From Hydractinia symbiolongicarpus (lineage: Eukaryota > Cnidaria > Hydrozoa > Anthoathecata > Hydractiniidae): a stretch of 64,000 nt of DNA. The stretch covers positions 28,708,001 to 28,772,000 of the forward strand of contig NC_079884.1 of NCBI RefSeq assembly GCF_029227915.1, read 5' to 3'. Numbering within the stretch: the first letter of the stretch is position 1; the number at the start of each line of letters is the position of its first letter. Position numbers and translations under genes: made by a program. Positions 38,336 to 51,200 of this stretch are shown here, piece after piece. The notes under the pieces were generated by a model. It worked only from the letters and a program-made list of their open reading frames with translations. It made no database searches and was not told the origin of the DNA.

Positions 38336-41300
38336 AAATTACAACGGTTGCGTCACATATTCGTACCAACATGTATTTATTCATTTTTTCCAATATTACT
38401 AAGTTGTATTGCTTTTAACAGTGAAACGATTGACTGTGGGAATTAATTGAACTGATTCTGGACTGTGACTTTATAAATGTAATAAATGAGCCAATTGGTC
38501 TCCAAGGAATAACTTTCTTCTTAATTTGACGTGAGTGCTGGAATTCAGCGATTACATTAGGCTCTGTGGTAGCGCTTTATTAAAAAGTATAGATAAATAA
38601 GTCTTTTCTTACTGTGGGACCAATCCTGGCCGTTAGCACGCGCTGAATAAATAGGAACAGTTTCAAAGACTACATTTCATTGACTTTGTAGCGGTATAAA
38701 TCCGTTTGAGTTACAACGGTTGCGTCACATATTTAAAACAACATGTATTTAGCGATAGTATTCGGATATTACTAGTTTGCATCGATTTTAACAATGAAAC
38801 GTTTGACTGTGGGACATAATTGAACTGATTTTGGACTTTGACCTTATAAATGTGATAAATGAGCCAGTTTGACTACAAGAAATAACATTCTTCTTAATTT
38901 GACATGATTGCTGGAACTCAGCGATTACACTGGGCGCTATGGTGGCGCTTTATTAAAAAATTCAGATAAATAAGTCATTTTTTACTGTGGGACCAATCCT
39001 AGCCGTTATTGCGCATTGAAAAAATAGAGACTGTATCAAGAACTACATTTCATTGACTTTCTAGCGGTATAAATCCGTTTGAGTTACAACGGTTGCGTCA
39101 CATATTCGTACCAACATGTATTTAGTGATTTTCTTCCAATATTACTAAGTTATATTGCTTTTAACAGTAAAACGATTGACTGTGGGAATTAATTGAACTG
39201 ATTCTGGACTGTGACCTCATAAATGTGATAAATGAGCCAATTGGTCTCCAATTAATAACATTCTTCTTAATTTGACATGATTGCTGGAATTCAGCGATTA
39301 CATTAGGCTCTGTTGTAGCGCTTTATTTAAAATTTTAGATAAATAAGACTTTGCTTACTGTGGGACCAATCCTGGCCGTTAGCACGCGCTGAATATATAG
39401 GATCTGTTTCAAAGACTACATTTCATTGACTTTCTAGCGGCATAATACATTTGAGTTACAACGGTTGCGTCACATATTCGTACCAACATGTACTTAGCGA
39501 TAGTATTCGGATATTACTATGTTTCATCGCTTTTAACAGTGAAACGTTTGACTGTGGGACTTAATTGAACTGATTTTGGACTTTGACCTTATAAATGTGA
39601 TAAATGAGCCAGTTTGACTACAAGAAATAACATTCTTCTTAATTTGACATGATTGCTGGAACTCAGAGATTACACTGGGCGCTATGGTGGCGCTTTATTA
39701 AAAAATTCAGATAAATAAGTCATTTTTTACTGTGGGACCAATCCTAGCCGTTATTGCGCATTGAAAAAATAGAGACTGTATCAAGAACTACATTTCATTG
39801 ACTTTCTAGCGGTATAAATCCGTTTGAGTTACAACGGTTGCGTCACATATTCGTACCAACATGTATTTAGTGATTTTCTTCCAATATTACTAAGTTATAT
39901 TGCTTTTAACAGTAAAACGATTGACTGTGGGAATTAATTGAACTGATTTTGGACTTTGACATTATAAATGTGATAAATGAGCCAATTTGACTACAAGAAA
40001 TAACAGTCTTCTTAATTTGACATGATTGCTGGAACTCAGCGCTTACACTGGGCGCTGTGGTAGCGATTTGTTAAAAAAATTAAGATAAATAAGTCATTCT
40101 TTACTGTGGACCAATCCTAGCCGTTAGTTCGCGCTGAAGAAATGGAGACAGTTGCAAAAACTGCATTTCATTGACTCTCTAACAGTGTCAATCCGTTTAA
40201 ATTACAACGGTTGCGTCACATATTCGTACCAACATGTATTTATTGATTTTTTCCAATATTACTAAGTTGTATTGCTTTTACCAGTGAAACGATTGACTGT
40301 GGGACTTAATTGAACTGATTTTGGACTTTGACCTTATAAATGTGATAAATGAGTCAATTGGTCTCCAAGGAATAACTTTCTTCTTAATTTGACGTGAGTG
40401 CTGGAATTCAGCGATTACATTAGGCTCTGTGGTAGCGCTTTATTAAAAAATTTAGATAAATAAGTCTTTGCTTACTGTGGGACCAATCCTGGCCGTTAGC
40501 ACGCGCTGAATAAATAGGAACAGCTTCAAAGACTACATTTCATTGACTTTCTAGCGGTATAAATCCGTTTGAGTTACAACGGTTGCGTCACATATTCGTA
40601 CCAACATGTATTTAGCGATGGTATTCGGATATTACTAGTTTGCATCGATTTCAACAGTGAAACGTTTGACTGTGGGACATAATTGAACTGATTATGGACT
40701 TTGACCTTATAAATGTGATAAATGAGCTAATTGGTATCCAAGGAATAACATTCTTCTTAATTTGACATGATTGCTGGAACTCAGCGATTACACTGGGCGC
40801 TATGGTGGCGCTTTATTAAAAAATTCAGATAAATAAGTCATTTTTTACTGTGGGACCAATCCTAGCCGTTATTGCGCGTTGAAAAAATAGAGACTGTATC
40901 AAAAACTACATTTCATTGACTTTCTAGCGGTATAAATCCGTTTGAGTTACAACGGTTGCGTCACATATTCGTACCAACATGTATTTAGTGATTTTCTTCC
41001 AATAATACTAAGTTATATTGCTTTTAACAGTAAAACGATTGACTGTGGGAATTAATTGAACTGATTCTGGACTGTGACCTCATAAATGTGATAAATGAGC
41101 CAATTGGTCTCCAAGCAATAACATTCTTCTTAATTTGACGAGAGTGCTGGAATTCAGCGATTACATTAGGCTCTGTGGTAGCGCTTTATTTAAAAATTTA
41201 GATAAATAAGTCTTTTCTTACTGTGGGACGAATCCTGGCAGTTAGCACGCGTTGAATAAATAGGAACAGTTCCAAAGACTACATTTCCTTGACTTTCTAG

Positions 41301-43926
41301 CGGTATAAATCCGTTTGAGTTACAACGGTTGCGTCACATATTCGTACCAACATGTATTTAGCGATAGTATTCGGATATTACTATGTTTCATCGCTTTTAA
41401 CAGTGAAACGTTTGACTGTGGGACTTAATTGAACTTATTTTGGACTTTGACCTTATAAATGTGATAAATGAGCCAGTTTGACTACAAGAAATAACATTCT
41501 TCTTAATTTGACATGATTGCTGGAACTCAGAGATTACACTGGGCGCTATGGTTGCGCTTTATTAAAAAATTCAGATAAATAAGTCATTTTTTACTGTGGG
41601 ACCAATCCTAGCCGTTATTGCGCATTGAAAAAATAGAGACTGTATCAAGAACTACATTTCATTGACTTTCTAGCGGTATAAATCCGTTTGAGTTACAACG
41701 GTTGCGTCACATATTCGTACCAACATGTATTTAGTGATTTTCTTCCAATATTACTAAGTTATATTGCTTTTAACAGTAAAACGATTGACTGTGGGAATTA
41801 ATTGAACTGATTTTGGACTTTGACATTATAAATGTGATAAATGAGCCAATTTGACTACAAGAAATAACAGTCTTCTTAATTTGACATGATTGCTGGAACT
41901 CAGCGCTTACACTGGGCGCTGTGGTAGCGATTTGTTAAAAAAATTAAGATAAATAAGTCATTCTTTACTGTGGACCAATCCTAGCCGTTAGTTCGCGCTG
42001 AAGAAATGGAGACAGTTGCAAAAACTGCATTTCATTGACTCTCTAACAGTGTCAATCCGTTTAAATTACAACGGTTGCGTCACATATTCGTACCAACATG
42101 TATTTATTGATTTTTTCCAATATTACTAAGTTGTATTGCTTTTAACAGTGAAACGATTGACTGTGGGACTTAATTGAACTGATTTTGGACTTTGACCTTA
42201 TAAATGTGATAAATGAGCCAATTGGTCTCCAAGGAATAACTTTCTTCTTAATTTGACGTGAGTGCTGGAATTCAGCGATTACATTAGGCTCTGTGGTAGC
42301 GCTTTATTAAAAAATTTAGATAAATAAGTCTTTGCTTACTGTGGGACCAATCCTGGCCGTTAGCACGCGCTGAATAAATAGGAACAGCTTCAAAGACTAC
42401 ATTTCATTGACTTTCTAGCGGTATAAATCCGTTTGAGTTACAACGGTTGCGTCACATATTTGTACCAACATGTATTTAGCGATGGTATTCGGATATTACT
42501 AGTTTGCATCGATTTCAACAGTGAAACGTTTGACTGTGGGACATAATTGAACTGATTATGGACTTTGACCTTATAAATGTGATAAATGAGCTAATTGGTA
42601 TCCAAGGAATAACATTCTTCTTAATTTGACATGATTGCTGGAACTCAGCGATTACACTGGGCGCTATTGTGGTGCTTTATTAAAAAATTCAGATAAATAA
42701 GTCATTTTTTACTGTGGGACCAATCCTAGCCGTTATTGCGCGTTGAAAAAATAGAGACTGTATCAAAAACGACATTTCATTGACTTTCTAGCGGTATAAA
42801 TCCGTTTGAGTTACAACGGTTGCGTCACATATTCGTATCAACATGTATTTAGTGATTTTCTTCCAATATTACTAAGTTATATTGCTTTTAACAGTAAAAC
42901 GATTGACTGTGGGAATTAATTGAACTGATTCTGGACTGTGACCTCATAAATGTGATAAATGAGCCAATTGTTCTCCAAGCAATAACATTCTTCTTAATTT
43001 GACGTGAGTGCTGGAATTCAGCGATTACATTAGGCTCTGTGGTAGCGCTTTATTTAAAAATTTAGATAAATAAGTCTTTTCTTACTGTGGGACCAATCCT
43101 GGCCGTTAGCACGCGTTGAATAAATAGGAACAGTTCCAAAGACTACATTTCCTTGACTTTCTAGCGGTATAAATCCGTTTGAGTTACAACGGTTGCGTCA
43201 CATATTCGTACCAACATGTATTTAGCGATAGTATTCGGATATTACTATGTTTCATCGCTTTTAACAGTGAAACGTTTGACTGTGGGACTTAATTGAACTG
43301 ATTTTGGACTTTGACCTTATAAATGTGATAAATGAGCCAGTTTGACTACAAGAAATAACATTCTTCTTAATTTGACATGATTGCTGGAACTCAGAGATTA
43401 CACTGGGCGCTATGGTGGCGCTTTATTAAAAAATTCAGATAAATAAGTCATTTTTTACTGTGGGACCAATCCTAGCCGTTATTGCGCATTGAAAAAATAG
43501 AGACTGTATCAAGAACTACATTTCATTGACTTTCTAGCGGTATAAATCCGTTTGAGTTACAACGGTTGCGTCACATATTCGTACCAACATGTATTTAGTG
43601 ATTTTCTTCCAATATTACTAAGTTATATTGCTTTTAACAGTAAAACGATTGACTGTGGGAATTAATTGAACTGATTTTGGACTTTGACATTATAAATGTG
43701 ATAAATGAGCCAATTTGACTACAAGAAATAACAGTCTTCTTAATTTGACATGATTGCTGGAACTCAGCGCTTACACTGGGCGCTGTGGTAGCGATTTGTT
43801 AAAAAAATTAAGATAAATAAGTCATTCTTTACTGTGGACCAATCCTAGCCGTTAGTTCGCGCTGAAGAAATGGAGACAGTTGCAAAAACTGCATTTCATT
43901 GACTCTCTAACAGTGTCAATCCGTTT
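38336..43926 (+). repeat. 15-monomer super-repeat, copy 2
   Basis: V-C-C again, 5591 bp. A third V would be expected at 43927, but that position starts another C-like pentamer which breaks off at 45045, so the super-repeat ends here. Confidence 0.87.
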
Positions 43927-45044
43927 AAATTACAACGGTTGCGTCACATATTCGTACCAACATGTATTTATTGATTTTTTCCAATATTACTAAGTTGTAT
44001 TGCTTTTAACAGTGAAACGATTGACTGTGGGACTTAATTGAACTGATTTTGGACTTTGACCTTATAAATGTGATAAATGAGCCAATTGGTCTCCAAGGAA
44101 TAACTTTCTTCTTAATTTGACGTGAGTGCTGGAATTCAGCGATTACATTAGGCTCTGTGGTAGCGCTTTATTAAAAAATTTAGATAAATAAGTCTTTGCT
44201 TACTGTGGGACCAATCCTGGCCGTTAGCACGCGCTGAATAAATAGGAACAGCTTCAAAGACTACATTTCATTGACTTTCTAGCGGTATAAATCCGTTTGA
44301 GTTACAACGGTTGCGTCACATATTTGTACCAACATGTATTTAGCGATGGTATTCGGATATTACTAGTTTGCATCGATTTCAACAGTGAAACGTTTGACTG
44401 TGGGACATAATTGAACTGATTATGGACTTTGACCTTATAAATGTGATAAATGAGCTAATTGGTATCCAAGGAATAACATTCTTCTTAATTTGACATGATT
44501 GCTGGAACTCAGCGATTACACTGGGCGCTATGGTGGTGCTTTATTAAAAAATTCAGATAAATAAGTCATTTTTTACTGTGGGACCAATCCTAGCCGTTAT
44601 TGCGCGTTGAAAAAATAGAGACTGTATCAAAAACGACATTTCATTGACTTTCTAGCGGTATAAATCCGTTTGAGTTACAACGGTTGCGTCACATATTCGT
44701 ACCAACATGTATTTAGTGATTTTCTTCCAATATTACTAAGTTATATTGCTTTTAACAGTAAAACGATTGACTGTGGGAATTAATTGAACTGATTCTGGAC
44801 TGTGACCTCATAAATGTGATAAATGAGCCAATTGTTCTCCAAGCAATAACATTCTTCTTAATTTGACGTGAGTGCTGGAATTCAGCGATTACATTAGGCT
44901 CTGTGGTAGCGCTTTATTTAAAAATTTAGATAAATAAGTCTTTTCTTACTGTGGGACCAATCCTGGCCGTTAGCACGCGTTGAATAAATAGGAACAGTTC
45001 CAAAGACTACATTTCCTTGACTTTCTAGCGGTATAAATCCGTTT
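43927..45044 (+). repeat. Partial C pentamer, latest copy
   Basis: Phase points 43927, 44299 and 44672. It shares private changes with the pentamer before it, each exactly 1864 bp apart: 'catatttgtacc' (42461 and 44325), 'aaaacgacatttc' (42771 and 44635) and 'attgttctcc' (42971 and 44835). These are absent from the older C copies, so this pair is the youngest duplication I can recognise in the block. Confidence 0.82.
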
Positions 45045-45293
45045 GAGTTACAACGGTTGCGTCACATATTCGTACCAACATGTATTTAGCGATAGTATTC
45101 GGATATTACTAGGTTGCATCGCTTTTAACAGTAAAACGCTTGACTGTGGGACTTAATTGAACTGATTTTGGACTTTGACCTTTTAAATGTGATAAATGAG
45201 CCGGTTTGACTACAAGAAATAACACGCGCTGAATAAATAGTATCTGTTCCAAAGACTACATTTCATTGACTTTCTAGCGGCATAAATCCGTTT
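45045..45293 (+). repeat. 249-bp truncated monomer (copy 6 of 6)
   Basis: Joint 'aataacacgcgctg' at about 45220. It has 'aatagtatctg' where the other copies have 'ggatctg', and 'ccttttaaatg' upstream. It is the only truncated copy outside 19.9-30.5 kb and was carried there by the 14787-bp-offset duplication. Confidence 0.9.
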
Positions 45294-48276
45294 GAGTTAC
45301 AACGGTTGCGTCACATATTCGTACCAACATGTATTTAGCGATAGTATTCGGATATTACTAGGTTGCATCGCTTTTAACTGTGAAACGTTTGACTGTGGGA
45401 CTTAATTGAACTGATTGTGGAATTTGACATTATAAATGTGACAAATGAGCCAATTTGACTACAAGAACTAACATTCTTCTTAATTTGACATGATTTCTTG
45501 AACTCAGCGATTACACTGGGCGCCATGGAAGCGTTTTATTAAAAAATTAAGATAAATAAGTCATTTTTTACTGTGGGACCAATCCTAGCCGTTAGTTCGC
45601 GCTGACGAAATAGAGACAGTTTCAAAAACTACATTTCATTTATTTTCTAACGGTGTCAATCCGTTTGAGTTACAACGGTTGCGTCACATATTCGTACCAA
45701 CATGTATTTAGTGATTTTTTTCCGATATTACTAAGTTGTATTGCATTTAACAGTAAAACGATTGATTGTGGGAATTAATTGATCTGATTCTGGACTTTGA
45801 CATTATAAATGTGATAAATGAGCCAATTTGACTACAAGAAATAACAGTCTTCTTAATTTGACATGATTGCTGGAACTCAGCGATTACACTGGGCGCTGTG
45901 GTAGCGATTTGTTAAAAAAATTAGGATAAATAAGTCATTCTTTACTGTGGGACCAATCCTAGCCGTTAGTTCGCGCTGAAGAAATAGAGACAGTTTCAAA
46001 AACTGCATTTCATTGACTTTCTAACGGTGTCAATCCGTTTAAATTACAACGGTTGCGTCACATATTCGTACCAACATGTATTTATTGATTTTTTCCAATA
46101 TTACTAAGTTGTATTGCTTTTAACAGTGAAACGATTGACTGTGGGAATTAATTGAACTGATTCTGGACTGTGACTTTATAAATGTGATAAATGAGCCAAT
46201 TGGTCTCCAAGGAATAACTTTCTTCTTAATTTGACGTGAGTGCTGGAATTCAGCGATTACATTAGGCTCTGTGGTAGCGCTTTATTAAAAAGTTTAGATA
46301 AATAAGTCTTTTCTTACGGTGGGACCAATCCTGGCCGTTAGCACGCGCTGAATAAATAGGAACAGTTTCAAAGACTACATGTCATTGACTTTGTAGCGGT
46401 ATAAATCCGTTTGAGTTACAACGGTTGCGTCACATATTTAAAACAACATGTATTTAGCGATAGTATTCGGATATTACTAGTTTGCATCGATTTTAACAGT
46501 GAAACGTTTGACTGTGGGACATAATTGAACTGATTTTGGACTTTGACCTTATAAATGTGATAAATGAGCCAGTTTGACTACAAGAAATAACATTCTTCTT
46601 AACTTGACATGATTGCTGGAACTTAGCGATTACACTGGGCGCAATGGTAGCGCTTTATTAAAAAATTCAGATAAATAAGTCATTTTTTACTGTGGGACCA
46701 ATCCTAGCCGTTATTGCGCATTGAAGAAATAGAGACTGTATCAAAAACTACATTTTATTGACTTTCTATCGGCATAAATCCGTTTGAGTTACAACGGTTG
46801 CGTCACATATTCGTACCAACATGTATTTAGTGATTTTCTTTCAATATTACTAAGTTATATTGCTTTAAACAGTGAAACGATTGACTGTGGGAATTAATTG
46901 AACTGATTATGGACTGTGACCTCATAAATGTGATAAATGAGCCAATTGGTCTCCAAGCAATAACATTCTTCTTAATTTGACATGATTGCTGGAATTTAGC
47001 GATTACATTAGGCTCTGTTGTTGCGCTTTATTTAAAATTTTAGATAAATAAGACTTTTCTTACTGTGGGACCAAACCTGGCCGTTAGCACGCGCTGAATA
47101 AATAGGATCTGTTTCAAAGACTACATTTCATTGACTTTCTAGCGGCATAATACGTTTGAGTTACAACGGTTGCGTCACATATTCGTACCAACATGTATTT
47201 AGCGATAGTATTCGGATATTACTATGTTGCATCGCTTTTAACAGTAAAACGTTTGACTGTGGCACTTAATTGAACTGATCTTGGACTTTGACATTATAAA
47301 TGTGATAAATGAGCCAATTTGACTACAAGAAATAACAGTCTTCTTAATTTGACATGATTGCTGGAACTCAGCGCTTACACTGGGCGCTGTGGTAGCGATT
47401 TGTTAAAAAAATTAAGATAAATAAGTCATTCTTTATTGTGGGACCAATCCTAGCCGTTAGTTCGCGCTGAAGAAATGGAGACAGTTGCAAAAACTGCATT
47501 TCATTGACTTTCTAACAGTGTCAATCCGTTTAAATTACAACGGTTGCGTCACATATTCGTACCAACATGTATTTATTGATTTTTTCCAATATTACTAAGT
47601 TGTATTGCTTTTAACAGTGAAACGATTGACTGTGGGAATTAATTGAACTGATTCTGGACTGTGACTTTATAAATGTAATAAATGAGCCAATTGGTCTCCA
47701 AGGAATAACTTTCTTCTTAATTTGACGTGAGTGCTGGAATTCAGCGATTACATTAGGCTCTGTGGTAGCGCTTTATTAAAAAGTTTAGATAAATAAGTCT
47801 TTTCTTACTGTGGGACCAATCCTGGCCGTTAGCACGCGCTGAATAAATAGGAACAGTTTCAAAGACTACGTTTCATTGACTTTGTAGCGGTATAAATCCG
47901 TTTGAGTTACAACGGTTGCGTCACATATTTAAAACAACATGTATTTAGCGATAGTATTCGGATATTACTAGTTTGCATCGATTTTAACAGTGAAACGTTT
48001 GACTGTGGGACATAATTGAACTGATTTTGGACTTTGACCTTATAAATGTGATAAATGAGCCAGTTTGACTACAAGAAATAACATTCTTCTTAATTTGACA
48101 TGATTGCTGGAACTCAGCGATTACACTGGGCGCTATGGTGGCGCTTTATTAAAAAATTCAGATAAATAAGTCATTTTTTACTGTGGGACCAATCCTAGCC
48201 GTTATTGCGCATTGAAAAAATAGAGACTGTATCAAGAACTACATTTCATTGACTTTCTAGCGGTATAAATCCGTTT
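45045..48276 (+). repeat. Long-range copy of the 29.7-33.3 kb block
   Basis: Phase points are 45045, 45294, 45667, 46041, 46413, 46786, 47158, 47532 and 47904. Marks match the earlier block at a constant +14787 bp: the 249-bp joint (30433 and 45220), 'ttaggataaataag' (31134 and 45921), 'atgtaataaatgag' (32888 and 47675) and the 'tttaaaac' variant. To the left the match continues into the preceding partial pentamer, to about 44.5 kb (29.7 kb). It fades at about 48.09 kb (33.3 kb), where the sequence follows the 38.9-kb version ('gcgctatggtggcgc') instead. Confidence 0.83.
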
Positions 48277-51200
48277 GAGTTACAACGGTTGCGTCACATA
48301 TTCGTACCAACATGTATTTATTGATTTTCTTCCAATATTACTAAGTTATATTGCTTTTAACAGTAAAACGATTGACTGTGGGAATTAATTGAACTGATTC
48401 TGGACTGTGACCTCATAAATGTGATAAATGAGCCAATTGGTCTCCAAGCAATAACATTCTTCTTAATTTGACATGATTGCTGGAATTCAGCGATTACATT
48501 AGGCTCTGTTGTAGCGCTTTATTTAAAATTTTAGATAAATAAGACTTTTCTTCCTGTGGGACCAATCCTGGCCGTTAGCACGCGCTGAATGAATAGGATC
48601 TGTTTCAAAGACTACATTTCATTGACTTTCTAGCGGCATAATACGTTTGAGTTACAACGGTTGCGTCACATATTCGTACCAACATGTACTTAGCGATAGT
48701 ATTCGGATATTACTATGTTTCATCGCTTTTAACAGTGAAACGATTGACTGTGTGAATTAATTGAACTGATTCTGGACTGTGACCTCATAAATGTGATAAA
48801 TGAGCCAATTGGTCTCCAAGCAATAACATTCTTCTTAATTTGACATGATTGCTGGAACTCAGCGATTACACTGGGCGCTGTGGTAGGGCTTTGTTAAAAA
48901 AATTAAGATAAATAAGTCATTCTTTACTGTGGTACCAATCCTAGCCGTTAGTTCGCGCTGAAGAAATGGAGACTGTTGTAAAAACTGCATTTCATTGACT
49001 TTCTAACGGTGTCAATCCGTTTGAGTTACAACGGTTGCGTCACATATTCGTACCAACATGTATTTAGTGATTTTTTCCAATATTACTAAGTTGTATTGCT
49101 TTTAACAGTGAAACGATTGACTGTGGGAATTAATTGAACTGATTCTAGACTGTGACCTCATAAATGTGATAATTGAGCCAATTGGTCTCCAAGCAATAAC
49201 ATTTTTCTTAATTTGACATGATTGCTGGAATTCAGCGATTACATTAGGGTCTGTTGTAGCGCTTTATTTAAAATTTTAGATAAATAAGACTTTTCTTACT
49301 GTGGGACCAATCCCGGCCGTTAGCACGCGCTGAATAAATAGGATCTGTTTGAAAGACTACATTTCATTGACTTTCTAGCGGCATAATACGTTTGAGTTAC
49401 AACGGTTGCGTCACATATTCGTACCGACATGTATTTAGCGATAGTATTCGGATAACACTAGTTTGCATCGATTTTAACAGTGAAACGTTTGACTGTGGGA
49501 CATAATTGAACTGATTTTAGACTTTGACGTTATAAATGTGATAAATGAGCTAATTGGTTTCCAAGGAATAACATTCTTCTTAATTTGGCATGATAGCTGG
49601 AACTCAGCGATTACACTGGGCGCTATGGTGGCGCTTTATTAAAAAATTCAGATAAATAAGTCATTTTTTACTGTGGGACCAATCTTAGCCCTTATTGCGC
49701 ATTGAAAAAATAGAGACTGTATCAAAAACTACATTTCATTGACTTTCTAGCGGTATAAATCCGTTTGAGTTACAACGGTTGCGTCACATATTCGTACCAA
49801 CATGTATTTAGTGATTTTCTTCCAATATTACTAAGTTATATTGCTTTTAACAGTAAAACGATAGACTGTGGGAATTAATTGAACTGATTCTGGACTGTGA
49901 CCTCATAAATGTGATAAATGAGCCAATTGGTCTCCAAGCAATAACATTCTTCTTAATTTGACATGATTGCTGGAATTCAGCGATTACATTAGGCTCTGTT
50001 GTAGCGCTTTATTTAAAATTTTAGATAAATAAGACTTTTCTTACTGTGGGACCAATCCTGGCCGTTATCACGCGCTGAATGAATAGGATCTGTTTCAAAG
50101 ACTACATTTCATTGACTTTCTAGCGGCATAATACGTTTGAGTTACAACGGTTGCGTCACATATTCGTACCAACATGTATTTAGCGATAGTATTCGGATAT
50201 TACTATGTTTCATCGCTTTTAACAGCGAAACGTTTGACTGTGGGACTTAATTGAACTGATTTTGGACTTTGACATTATAAATGTGATAAATGAGCCAATT
50301 TGACTTCAAGAAATAACAATCTTCTTAATTTGACATGATTGCTGGAACTCAGCGATTACACTGGGCGCTATGGTGGCGCTTTATTAAAAAATTCAGATAA
50401 ATAAGTCATTTTTTACTGTGGGACCAATCCTAGCCGTTATTGCGCATTGAAAAAATAGAGACTGTATCAAAAACTACATTTCATTGACTTTCTAGCGGTA
50501 TAAATCCGTTTGAGTTACAACGGTTGCGTCACATATTCGTACCAACATGTATTTAGTGATTTTCTTCCAATAATACTAAGTTATATTGCTTTTAACAGTA
50601 AAACGATTGACTGTGGGAATTAATTGAACTGATTCTGGACTGTGACCTCATAAATGTGATAAATGAGCCAATTGGTCTCCAAGCAATAACATTCTTCTTA
50701 ATTTGACATGATTGCTAGAATTCAGCGATTACATTAGGCTCTGTTGTAGCGCTTTATTTAAAATTTTAGATAAATAAGACTTTTCTTACTGTGGGACCAA
50801 TCCTGGCCGTTAGCACGCGCTGAATGAATAGGATCTGTTTCAAAGACTACATTTCATTGACTTTCTAGCGGCATAATACGTTTGAGTTACAACGGTTGCG
50901 TCACATATTCGTACCAACATGTACTTAGCGATAGTATTCGGATATCACTATGTTTCATCGCTTTTAACAGTGAAACGTTTGACTGTGGGACTTAATTGAA
51001 CTGATTTTGGACTTTGACATTATAAATGTGATAAATGAGCCAATTTGACTTCAAGAAATAACAATCTTCTTAATTTGACATGATTGCTGGAACTCAGCGA
51101 TTACACTGGGCGCTGTGGTAGGGCTTTGTTAAAAAAATTAAGATAAATAAGTCATTCTTTACTGTGGGACCAATCCTAGCCGTTAGTTCGCGCTGAAGAA

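Larger units (their letters stand above)
32745..43926 (+). repeat. Pentamer HOR (1864 bp) within a 15-mer super-repeat (5591 bp)
   Basis: Six pentamers start at 32745, 34608, 36472, 38336, 40199 and 42063, each marked by the 'aaattacaac' edge. Pentamers 1 and 4 are variant V: 'aaatgtaataaatgag' at 32885 and 38476, 'tttaaaacaacatg' at 33141 and 38732, 'ttaataacattc' at 33661 and 39252, 'aatacatttgag'. Pentamers 2, 3, 5 and 6 are variant C: 'agctaattggtatcc', 'gatggtattcgg', 'cagttccaaagactac'. The order is therefore V-C-C-V-C-C with a period of exactly 5591 bp. Inner phase points: 33117, 33490, 33862, 34235; 34980, 35353, 35726, 36099; 36844, 37217, 37590, 37963; 38708, 39081, 39453, 39826; 40571, 40944, 41317, 41690; 42435, 42808, 43181, 43554. 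From pentamer 1 onwards the last monomer reads 'ctgtggaccaatcc' with one G fewer than 'ctgtgggaccaatcc'. Confidence 0.9.
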
